This document shows positions 46,496 to 59,917 of a DNA stretch of 64,000 bases, in pieces. Position numbers and translations under genes: made by a program. Location: positions 31,203,811 to 31,267,810 of the forward strand of contig CAMGYJ010000003.1 of assembly GCA_946122785.1 (NCBI GenBank). Direction: 5' to 3'. This DNA comes from Linum tenue. Lineage: Eukaryota > Streptophyta > Magnoliopsida > Malpighiales > Linaceae. Position 1 is the first letter of the stretch. The number at the start of each line of letters is the position of its first letter. The notes under the pieces were generated by a model. The model did no database searches. It was given only the letters and a program-made list of their open reading frames with translations, and had not been told where the DNA came from.

Positions 46496-47644
46496 CTCTC
46501 GCACCTGTGGGTTAGTCACAAGTAGCGGTAGGCCACTCGACGGAGCTATCAATACAGCAGGATGAAAAGTAAAAGACGGGATGAAGAGAGGCGCTATTCG
46601 AGGCAGCGGTGTACGAACAGTGCTAAGAGCAGAACACCTCAATGAGGGATTACCTGGAAGAACGCCTTCTTTCCCTCGTCGCCTTCTTTGGAAGGAGAGT
46701 GCCACCCAATCCACCGCAACTGCAATTGAGCAAGGCTCTGTTTCGTTGGGTTGCAATCGGGAGGGCAGGGTATTAAATAGATTGGCAACCCCTTGGTTCC
46801 CACTGGAAGGCGGACACTTAACAGACCTCAGAGGCAGAGTCCGAGTGGGAGTGGGGATTTTAGGGTCGTTATTGTAACCGTGAAGAATATTGGAGAAATC
46901 CTCCTGAATCCCTGAAAACCAGGGATGTTTATTCGGAATTAAAATTTTCTTGTTATCCAAGATTTTATATCGCCGCCGCAACCGGGGAAGTCCGGCGGGA
47001 GTGGGCGAACACTTTGCCGGCCGGAGACCAGAGGGCCCCATGGCCTTTCGCCACATTTGGAAAGCCGCGACGTCAAACTTGGACTGAGGATCCGGGCATT
47101 TCTCCGGTTCCCCCTGGGTTTGAAACATCGGATCCGCTACAATATTCCGGGAGGGCGTCCCCATAGATCCCAGATCATTCGAGCTGGGGGGTGTCATCTC
47201 CTCCAAATCATACGAGGATGGTATCAGGAATCGCCAGCCCACCTTGGGGTTCTTCTTACGGCGTTTGTATCCATCCATCCGACCAAGATCGCCAGCAGCA
47301 CGTTTCCTGGCATTGCGTCTAACCCATACAGTAGGCTTTTGTGTCTTATTGTCCCGAGGGGCAGTTCCATCCTCTCGGCCCGCGAATGGGAGCCGACGCT
47401 CTGTCGCTGATCGCCGGCTGAAAAAATTCAGCACAGCCACGTTCCCTGGATCAATAGTTTGCCATCTTCGCCAGTCTGATCCTTGATTACGTGCACTAGC
47501 CTTGAAGACCGTCACCAGGGTGATGAAGATGATGCGGCCGGCCGTGCAGCAGAAGCGGAGGAGAGAGGCCAGAGCTTCTCTCATATTTTTTTTTTTAAAT
47601 TTCGACACCCATTCTCTTCGAGAACTCGTGTGGTATTCTTTATT

Positions 47645-49152
47645 GGGTTGGTTAGCTTGTGCAATTATTTAAACGGTTAAGTCTACATATTTCTCTTATT
47701 CGATACTGTTAGTGGTTAACCGCAAAGCATGTCATGTTACAAACCGTGCCCATTTAAGGAGTCTTTTATGCGGTTTGCGATTAACCACTAACCTTATGGT
47801 TAAAGTTCGGTTACGGTTAACCCAAAAATCATAAACTATATAGACAACCTTATGTAAAACAACTGTTGAAAGAGACCCACAAAGAATGTGAAGTAATTTT
47901 CAAACTTGGTCTCGACACTTCTTTAGGAAGACAGAATCCATAACTAAATGAAAGTAACTGAGCAACGGAGCAGATTCATATGAGCATGAAATGCAACCAA
48001 TTGATAAAGCCGGATTGAAAAAATAAATAAGAATCTAAAGAGTCTCAGATATCCCAGGAAGGAAGAGAGTTGCGGTGGAGAAGGTGTCATCGTCGATGTG
48101 GGTAAGGAGGGTTCGGGATTTGTGAGGGAGATGGCGGTGGTATGGGGGACGATGCAGGAAGTAATGAGTAAAATGAAAGGTGAATACACGAGTTGTCATG
48201 TTACCGTCTTACAGACCCCTTTACATGTTCCAAGCTTCTTCCAATCCATTCCTACGATTAAAACCCACGTTTGAGAAACTGTATCTTACCGGTCAGTCGG
48301 ATCGGAAATATCATATACTGAACCTAAAACAATAGGCAGTTTTAGCGGTAGAAAACGATTGAATCACGATTAAACTACCAATAATGGTTGGGAAGGCAGA
48401 GGCACAAGAGATAAAGAAGGTCCCTCGCCTCTGCACCATCAGATCAATTCAGCTGCCCATCATCACATCACATGGCCCTCCCCAATTTTGTTCTTTTATC
48501 TCCCGACAACCGTATCTCTTGCTCACGACTGCCCGCCAATCCACAGTAATTGGCTTTCATTTCCCCCATTAATTATTCATATTCTTTCTTTTACAAGCAA
48601 AGCAAAGCAAGACCAAGTCTCATAATAGCAATCATTTGGTGGGTTGGGTTTTCCAAAGCATTTTAAGCAAAGCAACCACACACACACACACTATACAATA
48701 AGGGATGATCCTTATGCATTGCAAAACTGTTCACTTCTTATTGTTAAAAAAGGAGGAAAAAACCCTGTTTACTTCATTCATTCATCAAACTCTTTTTTTT
48801 TTTTTTTTCCTTTGTTTATTTTAGAAAAACACACATAGAATAAAATTGCTATCTCACAAATACAATTTTTAAGTTGTGCATTGGAGTTTTCTTTTTCAAT
48901 TGACAAGGAGACAGCAAGCAAGGCTTCTTGACAGCAAAAGCACAGCACAGCACAGCACAACTACAACAGACAACACCATAACACCCACTTCTCTTTCTTT
49001 CCTCTTAATTCCAACTTAACAAACAAAACGGAGTTAAAATACACATTAAAAACGCCCAACTACTAACGCAACATAAAAAGCCATTACCCGCAGCGATCCA
49101 TCCAATCCCAACACCTTCTTCTTCCTCCTGCTCCCCTGGCAGCTGCTGCTGG
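47645..49152. other. Intergenic stretch downstream of the Aux/IAA gene
   Basis: Part nearest 49152 should be the 3' UTR of the Aux/IAA gene. A short CA repeat lies at about 48678-48691, and a T-run at 48791-48809. The region 47700-47830 has inverted GGTTAACCGCAAA/GCGATTAACCAC words, probably a transposon remnant. No gene is supported. Confidence 0.4.
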
Positions 49153-52100
49153 CTAGTTCTTGTTCCTGCACTTCTCTACCGCCCGTGGGGCTGGCAAACA
49201 AATCAAAGTACGGCAACTTCTGTTATACTGAAGAATTGAAGTTCCGCTACAAATACTAATCGTCATTCATGACATGATAACCCCACTGGTGTCAACATTT
49301 GCAGACATGATACATGACTCGAATAACTCTAGTAGCATTTCACATGTGTTCCTTACTCAGTGCCTAGTCAAACATCGGGAACTCATTATCGAATATAATG
49401 CTCGTGTACTAATTCTGAGTTTTAGCATACACAGAATAGGCATAAACTGAGCTTCTCATGAATGATTCAAGTGATCATGCTATTGGAAATCAGGATGCAT
49501 CTCAGATGCAAGTGCCATAAAAGAGGACAATTTTGCATAAACAGACCAACATTTTCCCCAGTCCTGATGGCAGAACCCTCTACCTGTTGTCTGGCCAGGA
49601 CAAGATCCAAATCAAATGACCCGTTAACAGAATTATACTACATGCATTTTAATAGAGTTCCAACATAACTTAGCAAACCAAAAGCAGAACCATGGCGTTT
49701 AACCAAATATTGCAGACATAATAATGTACCAAATAGATGGGAATGCTCATCGAAAAAAGAGGATGGGCAAATCCAGAGACACTTGCAATGGATCAAGCAG
49801 GCTATTGAGATTTTCAAAGACATTCTGCATGGATTGGCAAATAACAGCCAACTCAATCATTCCGCAAGCCAACCTTTGATTCTAGAACACAATTTTCTTA
49901 CTACACTTCTGTCTTCTCTATGGCACACTCAATCTTTCAGCAAAACACAAGTAGATGCCATGGTACTGATATCTAAGAGGACTACTCATTCTTAAAAGGA
50001 TGGCATCTTTCACTGCTATCCTATGCCTCTCATGCATCAGTAAAACATGTGGTACTGGACTACTGGTGTCTAAAGGACTCAAAATTCTCAAGAGAATAGC
50101 TTTAGTCACTGCTATCCTTCGACAGTTCAGATTGCAATATATTGAATTAAAAAAATAAATTTAATGACACAACGCACCTAAACCAATGGCGTCAGAACCC
50201 TTCATGATCCTCATCCTCTTGCAGGTGTCAATAAACATCCTAAACATTAAAGAATCATTAATTAGAAAGCTTGAAACTGTCAAATATCTGGTTCCCATAA
50301 CAAATATATTGAGCATGATATGAAGAAAGAAAGAGGACTCGGTTGGGATAAGAACAGTGAGTGCTCAAAGTTGCAAATTCAGAATATATGTAATAAAGCA
50401 AATATATGACTGTACAAACTTAACAGATACAATGTCGAGAATTGCTTATTTGTTCCAGCACTCTGTACGTTCTCGTCACCAAATAGAAGCACATGATTCA
50501 AGTAGACAACCCCTCACTGAAACAAAAACTGAATATCTAAGAAAAAATGTGAAACGAGTAGCTATTGGTCGACCCCGAGTGTTGCTGTGGAAATCAGGAC
50601 AGTGGAAGTGTTGCTTCAGGAATCTGTAACAATCTAAGTAGGGATTATGGAGGACAGGTTTACTGAAACCGATGGATACCCACCCCAGCTCGACCTCGTA
50701 GGGTACCCAAATTGGCTAGGGTAATACACAAAACCACCAAGTTTGGGTTGGCTGACTATTACCCATGGGTTTGGGTATTTCACTTGACCCCTTTCACTCG
50801 TTCTTCTGCTAACAATCCTTGCCACACTTGCTTAAGTCATATAATCACTAATCAGAAATAATTGAATCCAACAAAACCTAGAAGCCATTCATGCATAGAT
50901 AATGATCCACACTATATTTTTGCTGCTAGCAGTTTAGCAAAAAGATTTTAAGTGTCGTTCATACTACAAGTGGAAGTAGAATTGTAAGGCATAGTTATCA
51001 CTGGAAGCGAAATGATTATAACATCTATATCACAGATGTTCTCATCATTTAAATACTTATGTTTCTAATAGAAAGAGTCACCGATTCAGTGCTTTAGATT
51101 ATTAGGTATTTCAATAGCACACAGCTCGTAGAAAGATGAGCATTTAGATACTATTAACAGGATGAAGTATCCCAAAATATTTGTTCATTCAACCAAACTA
51201 AGTTCAAGTATTTAATGCGGATTAGCACTTACTCCCATGGAACATCACCGACAAGCATCCAGTCTCCATCTTTATCCTCGTAGGTGAGAACATATTCTGA
51301 ACCATGGAGAAGATCCTTCAACTTGCTTTCAGTCAGCATCTCCCTTCCTGAAGTTCCATGGGATCCGCATTGACCTGTTATGAAAACAGATACAGCAGAA
51401 GAAATTTGAACATCAAAAATCATAACAAATTCTTCTGAAGCAGAACTTATCAGTCCTGAAACTCAAAGTGTCGCACATCCAATTTGAACTATGATTTAGC
51501 CAACCTATGGTAAAACAGCTGAACATCTTCTCAAGAGCCGAAGAGAGTTCCTTATATGCAGAGTAGTTCCTCAAGTCAACTTTTCTCAGATATGGAGCAC
51601 CATCCATGCTGACTTTGACATACAGAGCACTAGCACCCACCTTTCCATCTACTTCTTCAGTATTCTTGGACAAGGTAGCAAGTGAGTTCTTCCTAAACGA
51701 CCTGATGGGTGGCCAACCCACAACTTGTGCCCTGCCAGATAATAAGTATAAGTCACACTAGTTCCATGCCCAAGCTTATCATAATCAAGACAGAAGATTA
51801 CTTAGTAGCAGGTGCACTGCTATTGTTTGCAGAGCCCCTGTTGTTGTTCGACACATGGGGCCTTTCCTGTGCAGGCTTCTGCCCTACTGCTTCATTCGTC
51901 TTTGCTGTTTGAGAAGTCAGGTTCTCGAGGATGGAACCCGGTTTCAGCCCCAAGTTCTGAGATGGCCTCGGAGTTAACATCTCATTCACCTTCGATTCAG
52001 AAGAAAATTTATCCTGCACCCATCAAAAAGAAGCAGTACAATGAAATCACACCCCATTTGTGAAATAACAAAAGAGTGCTGGATCTGATCCAGTCAAAAG

Positions 52101-52529
52101 CAGTAGATTTTTCACCTCTGAGAAGCCATCCATGGCATCAGAGAACCCTCTTTTATTCCCCAAAAGTAAAGTCTTGGGCGTGGAAGATCCATGATGATCG
52201 TTCACTGGATGCATGGGGAAGAGGGGCTTCTCATCAAGCTGAGTAGAGGCAAATAAGGAAAGATCTGAGTTCCTTTCCGGCGACTGAGATCCTGGTAATC
52301 CAAGCCGAAGCTCTGTCGCCTTAAGATTCAGACTAGTCTTGCTCTCACCAGTGACGGCAGAGATTGCGGAGCTATCCCCAGATGAGGAAGAATCAGACAA
52401 TCCCATGTAGTTGCGCTCTTTGAGCTCAGCAGACCCATTTTGACATACGCTTTCTATGGAGGTTGAAGAAGCCAGCAGCGAAGCACTGCTGGCAACCTCC
52501 TCTACACCACCGAGCAGTGGCGGAGTCAT
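49153..52529 (-). CDS. Aux/IAA repressor, IAA8/IAA9-like
   Basis: Aux/IAA proteins bind ARF transcription factors in the nucleus and recruit TOPLESS; auxin triggers their destruction through TIR1/AFB. Coding exons are 52529-52116, 52013-51802, 51731-51505, 51374-51233, 50239-50178 and 49190-49153, all GT-AG with matching phases, giving 364 residues. Domain I is LRLGL (74-78, an EAR repression motif). The degron is VGWPPIR (213-219). The PB1 domain starts near [10 protein letters not shown] (244-253) with its basic face. The acidic face is [14 protein letters not shown] (318-331). It ends [12 protein letters not shown]. Length, the NYMGLSD block and the C-terminus point to the IAA8/IAA9/IAA27 branch; the exact orthologue is not settled. 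Confidence 0.94.
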
Positions 52530-52577
52530 CAGAATTTAGCAATTAAAAAAGCTCAGAATTCCCCCGCGCTTAACAAC

Positions 52578-53370
52578 CTGCAAGAGACCAGCAGAAAGTT
52601 AAATTCAACCAACGATGACGCTTCTTCCACCAAAGGGGTTTCATACTAATGTTAGGCGAGCACTAAATCACAGTGTGTAACTAGGCACAGGAGATGATAG
52701 ATCTAAGAACAAAGTTTCAGGTTAATCACCAATATCCTGACTAAAATCAAAGATATCGACCCAGAACGAGAGAAAAAGAGACACACAACAGAAAGGACAA
52801 TTTGCATTTATAGCGAGAAAATTGTATATGCGAGATAGCAGTACGAAGCATTCAACGTTGGAACTAATTGCAGTCGATAATGATTTCCGTATGCCATATG
52901 CAAGAGAGAACTCACACAGAGCCACCAGCAAATGTTTCCCCAACTAAAAAGGAAGAGGAAAAAAATAAGAGCAGAAGCAAACAATATGATGCATGCTCTG
53001 TTTGGCAGGCAAGAAAATGCAGGAAAATTTCGTGCAAGCAAGAACAAATACCGACTTCGCGATAAAAAAAAAATTGGAAAATCAACTTCGCTCTCTCACT
53101 TATCCAGCTCGTGAAAGTTCGTTCTTCTTCTACTGTTAGACTGAAACCAAAACCAGCACATTACAGGAAAAATTGAAACTCTCATCTCGTATTTGCCTCT
53201 ATTTTCTCGGGAAACAAACAGAAAGAAAGAGAGCTAGGAAACACAGCACACCATCCAGCCAAGCGAAAAGCCAAATCGGGGAATCCGAAAGAGGAAAAAG
53301 CTACCGGAAGGAAGCGGAATCTCCCGGGAAGCTAGGTTGAAAACGGAAAAGTAGCTAGCGGCTCTCTTAC
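52578..53370 (-). other. Probable intron in the 5' leader of the Aux/IAA gene
   Basis: A good donor (AAG then GTAAGAG) at 53371/53370 and a good acceptor (TTGCAG) at 52578 lie upstream of the start codon. The sequence between them is AT-rich. The exon above 53370 is CT-rich and TATA-less. Leader introns are known in this branch of the family, but this one is inferred from splice sites only. Confidence 0.5.
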
Positions 53371-53371
53371 C

Positions 53372-53600
53372 TTAAAAGATTGACCGGAATCGTTGATCGA
53401 TTACCAAGACTTGTTTCCCGGAGAAGAGACCGGAGAGAGAGAGAGACGGAGACGGAGACTCGGATAGGGAAGGAAGAGAGAGAGGAAAAACTGGGGAAAA
53501 GAGGACTAAGGATCCTCCATTTGTCACAAAGCAACAAAAGATTAATTGCTGTCTGATGTGAAGCTCTCTATGCATAAAAAAAGAAATTTACTTTTTTTTT
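53372..53600 (-). promoter_or_regulatory. CT-rich leader and promoter region of the Aux/IAA gene
   Basis: On the minus strand, long CTCTCTC and TTCCTTCCC runs (53400-53500) form a pyrimidine patch typical of plant core promoters or leaders. I see no TATA box and no clear TGTCTC auxin-response element in this short stretch. Confidence 0.4.
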
Positions 53601-55689
53601 TTTAATCAACAATTTTCAACTTCTCTTTTTAATCGGGGGCTTAAAAAACACTCTTGCTTTTTCTTCCTCAGCTTTTTCTCGCGTTTCGGTTTTCTTTATT
53701 ATTTACTCCGCCGAACAATGATTATTAATAAGTTATTATTATTATTATGAAAAATGGTACGGAGAGGTATGATTGGGTGGAAGGGTTTTGAGGGGTGGTT
53801 GAATCTTGTCCGTTGATCTTTTTTAATCAACGACGGTGGATTTCGGTACTACCATCATAGCGTCGCTCTCGAGAGTGTCTCGTCTTTAATCGAAAGGCCT
53901 GCGTGGTCTGCTAATTTAATTACCTCCTGAAATAATTTCCAATAATTCTTTCTGCCTTAAGTTGCAGTTAACTACTTTTAGTTAAAGTATTGGTAGCTCA
54001 CTCCCGATTAAAAGAAGTATTGCCATTTTGGTCCCTACTTTCCAATAATCTGATATGCACGCTCCAATTTAGAAAAAATAACCGAATGCTAACTTTTCAC
54101 CTCCCTTTCTTTCCTTTCTCCATAGTTGTTTGTTAACCCCTTCTCCAGTTGGTGGTGTAGCAATGATTGCGAAACCGTATCAGAAGTTATATAAAAAAAG
54201 TTAGTAGAAGAATATTGTGTAGTAAAATTATGGGTGAATCGTGATTCGACCGTTTCGTACCAAGAATTGCAAAAATGTACTGTACTGGCGATTTAAGCAG
54301 AAAAACCTCTTATCGAAAGCGAAACCGGTAGGTTGTATTTAGCGGTATGAAACGGTTTAACTATTGTTTTGTCATTAAATATCATACCGTTGACTTTTTC
54401 GGTACAGCTTCTAGTACTATTTTTCAATCATTGTTTCGTACAGCTAAAACCTCCTACCTTTTGAGGTCTGGTATCCGATATTTCCTTTTCGGACCGACCG
54501 GTATGATACGTTTCTTAAGCTATGTGGTGTAGATCAGATGTTGACCCTGGTTTCATCCAACTAATAATTTGTGTCACAAATGTTATAATATGTTCGTGCC
54601 ACCAGAAATAACATCCTTTGCACAGTTTAGATTTTCTAATATTATTCTCGCTAAATGGTTAATGGTTCCCGTAAATACTTATCAAATGAGTATTTCGCTC
54701 CAGCTGTTTTACTTTTTTCCATTCCTAAATTACGTAAGAACTACTAAAGTGCTACAAATAAAATTGGATGAGCTGAATGTGAATAGAAATGGAATTGGTG
54801 GACTAATTAGCGATTAGTGAAAATATATAAATAGATAAAAGGACACAAAGCAATGGGGGAACCAAGCGACAAGCCGACAAGGCGACAACATCATTGCTAA
54901 TGAAATGCTGCAACACACATACGCACTAAGTTACGTGTCGTTTTGAATTAGCCTTTCACCCATGATCCATCCATAATCCCACCAAAACCTCATCTTCTTC
55001 CCTAAACCGATATTCTACTCTTTCCCTTTTCTTTCTATTCATGCATAGTGCTGCTAACATTTTCTATATATATATATATATATATATACATAAATTATAA
55101 TGCATCACCTTAAAATTTGCGTGGTTTGGATAAAGAAATCTTGATAGATGGCGTAATGCTTAAATGGATGTAATTAAACAAACAAATTCATTAAAAACTA
55201 TTATTTTGATAAATAATTTCACAGAAATAAAAGTTATGGGTTTTTTATTTAGTTAAATATAATTAATCAGTCAAATATTTTAATTTTGATGAAATATTAG
55301 TCAAATTTATTAAAAAAATTTGATAGATAAATCTTTCATAACATTGAAAAATTGTAGTCATTGATTTATTGTTGTTAGTGGCATTCCACATAAGCTACCA
55401 AGTCAGATTCTAATGTAATTCATTGATATTTTTAAGTAAATATAATTTATTAGTAAAATCTTTGATAATATAAAATAATAGAGCCAATCGTTAAATTCCC
55501 GTTAATAGTTCCATTATATCATGTAGAGCTTGAAAACGTGGTGAGCTAGCAAATGTGGTGGTAAGTTGGACGAATTTTAGTGGCGTGGCGACAAAAAAAA
55601 ATAGAAGAAGCTAAATCAGTCAATATTTTGTTATTTTTGTTATCAATTTAATTTTAAATAAAAAAAGCAACCAGAAAAATTGTATTTAT
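53601..55689. other. Intergenic stretch with a TA microsatellite
   Basis: A (TA)n tract lies at about 55066-55088. The part 54170-54530 has diverged inverted GGTATG/CATACC-type words, probably a decayed DNA transposon. No gene is supported. Confidence 0.4.
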
Positions 55690-56960
55690 ATCAACCGCAC
55701 AACCATGCGCAAAGAAACTAACAAAAAACAACAAGACAACCCTATTGCTAGGCGCATTGACGGAGTGTTAGTAAATAACTTTTGCTTGGATGTCTACAAG
55801 TCTAACTCAGCTAAAACCATCAACCTTGGTGTTTCAGATCCTTGGAGGATCTTACTTAATAATGGTCATGTGTTGAAAAGTCACCCTAAAGTCCTAAACC
55901 CTTCAGGTACTTCAAGTTTCAGAGATCTCATCCTCAATATCATAGTCTGGTTCATACAGTCTAGACTAGTCATTCATCTATCTCTGACCCTTTCAGCAGT
56001 ATTGAAAATAGACTGAGAAGACTTAAGAAAGGTCTCAGATCCCTAAATCTCGATCAATATTCATATATATAAAAAAGGCTAGAGAAGTTGAGGCTCTACT
56101 AGCCGAAGGTTAGTCTAAGGCAGGGGCGGATACATGCTGCTTTAGGACACCCCTAAAATTTGGTAAAACGATTATTCAACTTTCGGTAGTAGTTTCGTAT
56201 GAATAAAAATAATATAGTTGATAATTCGAGACACTGCTAAAATTTGAAAAAAACGATTATCCTACTCTCAGTAGTAGTTTATGTATGATTTAAATATAAG
56301 TGATAATCAATGTTATTCATACCTGGGAGATTAGTATCATTAAACATATTCTCTATTAGCTTGCAACTCATTTGTTGTTCATTTTTTAACACTATGTAAT
56401 AGTAAAAATGCTATTCCTTATCCCCGACAATTTTCAAAATCTAACAATTAAACTAATTACGGGCTACTCTTAATTTGAATTGATTTTATGGTTGCATTGC
56501 AAGTGTTAAAAGAGTCTTTAATTTCAACTTTGAGTTACATCAAGAACAAGGTTAGAAATCGGATATGCGATCAGTTCTTGAATTATTGTCTAGTAGGATA
56601 TACATATTTGTTGAGCAGTATAGACACTGAGTTGATTTTATATTCTTTTTCAAAACATGAAAAACACGTCGTGGCCTTTTACTAAAATTTGTACTAGTAA
56701 GATATTTTATGATTATGAATTATTTATTTTATTTTATTTTTTGGACAAGGACACCCCTATAAAAAATTTCTGGATCCGCCACTGGCCTAAGGTACTGGAG
56801 AATTCTGCTATGGTCAATATTGAAGATGAAAAAGCAAAAGTAGCAACATATATCTTGGTGCAAGCTTTCAAAGAAAGCTTCTTAGTTAGAAATTCAGGTT
56901 TCAGTGGATAGTTGGGTGACTCGAATTCTAAGCATTCATTATAATAGGAACCTCATGCTA
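55690..56960 (+). pseudogene. LINE ORF2 fragment, endonuclease to early reverse transcriptase
   Basis: The frame at 55705 reads NPIARRIDGVLVNNF and later NLGVSD, the end of a LINE endonuclease. After frame breaks, 56065-56120 reads KAREVEALLAEG, and this continues after an inserted element at 56793 with LENSAMVNIEDEKAKVATYI, the linker before the reverse transcriptase. It is a short, old fragment. Confidence 0.65.
56121..56784. mobile_element. Non-autonomous hAT-like element, 664 bp, inside the LINE fragment
   Basis: The ends are CAGGGGCGGAT and ATCCGCCACTG, inverted with one mismatch. The flanks are GTCTAAGG (56113-56120) and GCCTAAGG (56785-56792), an 8-bp duplication with one change. Deleting the insert restores the LINE frame. 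A related right end occurs at 63960-63973. Confidence 0.8.
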
Positions 56961-57743
56961 TACTCATCTAATCTCATAAATCATTGAAGCACATATGGGT
57001 AGGAAATACTAAAGTTCATAAATATAGAGATTAGATAAACCATTTAATCCTAGTCAAGTATGTATTGGCGATCATAATTCACATAAACCCTAAATGGTTA
57101 ATTCATTATTATTGAAATAGTTGACACACGTAAAATCATATTTAATCCAACTACCAATTCATAAAGTATCAAAATTTCAAAAAATACTTTCATCATATGC
57201 AAGTAGCTCCATATTTCAAGAACCTTTAGCATGACCTTTGCTAAAACTCAACAATTTCAACAATTTGAAAATATTAAAATCACAATAAGCATCCATAAAT
57301 AATATGACAAGCACAGTAACTATCATCAAAGATTCAAAAAACAATTAATTGTGGTCAAATAGGCAAGGGTTTGCTATGGAAGGAGCAAGAACCCTAACAT
57401 GCAATTCTAAACATGAATACTCAATTGAAGCTAAAAAACCATGATTCAAACTCTTTAATGCATTTTAAGATCATGGGCACTTATTTGGATTGAAGAACTA
57501 ACAACAAAAATCGATGAAAGAATAGAGAGAAATTGGCAATGGCTTGTTGATGGTTGATGTCGATTGTAGTGTCGCTACCAAAAAGCTATGATCATATTCC
57601 CTCGGACCTCTCGCAGAACCCTAACTTCGGAAGCGAGGTACGGTTCTATTGAAGAAGAGGTTGGTTGAGGAGATTGAGGTGCCACTGGTTTTGCAGAACG
57701 TAAGAGTTCGAGAAGTAAAGCGGTGCTGAAAAGTAAATCCTAA
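56961..57743. other. Intergenic stretch
   Basis: No gene is supported; AT-rich to about 57540, then mixed. Confidence 0.35.
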
Positions 57744-58939
57744 GGGGTCGTTTGGATGGATCTTTTAGATGGGGCAATTCGACCCAATTGACTCAAAATG
57801 AGACAATTGTGTCAAATTATCTCGTTTGGCAACCCAAAATTAAAACGAGACATTCTGGATCGGGGGAATCACAATTGCTCCGTTAGGGGTCAATTAGAAT
57901 TACCTGGGGGGTGGGGGGAGGAAATCTGAATTGTTCCATTTTTATGGGCCCTTTGATTTTTTAGCCCTTTTAACTTTTCCTTCTTTCTGCAGAGAAACCC
58001 AGACCCACCCTCCCCTTTCTCTTCTTCTCTTTCCTATCAAGTATCAACCATTCCCTTCTAACTTCTTCTTCACCAAATCCAGCAGCAGCGTAGGAAGATT
58101 AATCCCACTCTTCCCTTTCTATTCATCTCAAGCTTTACCCCTTTCTTGGAGCAAGATTAATCCCTTCCCGGTCGTCGCTTCTTTTTCATTCGACCCCCAT
58201 CACTTTCGCCGCAGTCGATTCAACTGTAAACCATATCCATTTTCCTCCCTGCAGTTCATCTTCTCCTCTCAACCGTAGCCATCTTTTTTTTCGCCATCAT
58301 CTCTTTGCATGTCCCCTGTTGCAGAGATTCCAGATCTCCAACAACCACCATCCTTTTTCTCTTTTTCATTTTAGTCAAGCTTCGATTAAGATTTTGGTTT
58401 TGGATGCTCTGCTACGGGGGTATTGGTTGTTTGATTCAGGAAAATTTGATTGGGAGGGTTCTTTGGATTGGTTTTTGGCATTTGGTTAGTTGCATGTAGG
58501 TTTTAGGAGAAGGAGAAGAAGAAATCGATTTTCAATTTTGTTTTGGATCGACAAGTAGATTTTCCCCTTCTTTCCATCTTTCTTTGTGCCGAGACAATGG
58601 CTTCTTCTTCTTCGTGACTTATCCCTACCCTCAGAAACCAAAAACCAAAGCAAAAAATCCATTATTTATGTTTTTGATTTAGTTTGTGTTTATTATGAAA
58701 CACAAAAAATGTATAATTTTGTAGATTATGAACTCAACAGAAAGAAACCCAAAAACAAAAAAAAAAAAATTTGCAGAAGGCGGCAATGAGTTGGTATTTC
58801 ACCAAAATGGCAGATTTCCTCACAGTCCATCCAAACGACACATTTTGGGCAGATTTCCTCGTCAGATTGACTCATTTTCTAAAACGGATCTTTTGGTGCA
58901 AATTTACTCATTCCGGAAATGATCCATCCAAACGACCCC
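57744..58939. mobile_element. Non-autonomous PIF/Harbinger-like element, 1196 bp
   Basis: The ends GGGGTCGTTTGGATGGATC and its inverted copy (ATCCATCCAAACGACCCC) are flanked by TAA at 57741-57743 and 58940-58942. A 3-bp TAA/TTA duplication and a GG..TGTTTGG-type end are the signature of Tourist/Harbinger elements. Subterminal stretches also pair (GACAATTGTGTC and related words). The middle (57950-58600) is CT-rich and unlike the ends, possibly captured gene sequence. No transposase is seen. Confidence 0.75.
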
Positions 58940-59917
58940 TAAGCTAATTGACGAGTGAAAGATTAGGGAAGGAAGGTGTTGCATAGGCAAGCTCCTCATA
59001 GGTCTCCTAACCATGTGCCCTCGATGACCGGTAGCATACGAGCTGGCTATTTCTTATCTAGTTAGATTCCACCTTGTGTCGAAGCTTTACCCAAACTAAT
59101 GGGTGACAAGGACCCTTTGGATTTGTCCCTTGAGGTATCACCCTGTTCGTTCGAATGAAGGTCAATCGAGTAGGAATGCTATTTCTAGTGCCATCCTAAA
59201 CGAATAGGATGTTCGATTCTTGCACCTCGAAGGAGTGCAGATCTATTGTAAGTTCTAATTCGAATGGACCAATAACGAAATAGTGAAAATCAATATCACG
59301 CATATGTAAATCAAACAGTCGTACTAAACCAAATCATCGAGTTTACATGATTAGAACCCATAGGGTTCACATACCTACACAATTAAGGAACTTACCCTGC
59401 CATGGGGACGGGTTCCTGGATGTTTATCAATGAAAACGAAGAGAACGGGAAGGCCTACTAAAATCGGCGCCTAGAAAAGAGAAAATAGGCCAATGGGTTT
59501 TGGGCACTTATTCCCCCTCGTAGGGTGGTCTCGTTCTAAGTCAAGAAGGTTGTTCTAGCGGCAGAGTAACGAAACTTCCTCGACCTCTCGTCTCCTCTAC
59601 CCGAACTCTATCTCTAGAGCTCTATTTATAGATCTTCGATTAGGATTTATAGGGAAAAAATAGTGCAGCTCCTGCATCATTCAACCAAATCAGAGTGTTC
59701 CAAACACATGGGTAATGAATCAGGATGCTATGGGATAAATTCTTCACGAAGTGGACGAGCTCTCTAAAATGGCGTTGTTGGCGCCTTTTTCCTTCATCAA
59801 AACGGCACTCCGAGATATGTTTTACCCAGATGTCCATTCTTCAAATCCTAGCTCCAGCAACTTGGTCTCGATGTCCCATACGACTTCCAAGTGGTCCACT
59901 GCCCTGAAAATGCACAG

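Larger units (their letters stand above)
40279..47627 (-). mobile_element. Full-length LINE (L1-type), 7.35 kb, with 17-bp target duplication
   Basis: The target duplication GTGTGGTATTCTTTATT is exact at 40262-40278 and 47628-47644. On the minus strand the element starts at 47627 and ends in a poly(A) tract next to 40279. It holds ORF1 (gag-like with a zinc knuckle) and ORF2 (endonuclease, reverse transcriptase, zinc-finger-like region, RNase H). Frames are interrupted by four stops and at least two frameshifts, but every domain is present in order. It is young enough for the flanks to match exactly. Confidence 0.93.

Noticed and set aside
57931..58278. 115-codon frame as a host gene
   Set aside because: It is low in complexity and lies within a Harbinger-like element; no family is recognisable.
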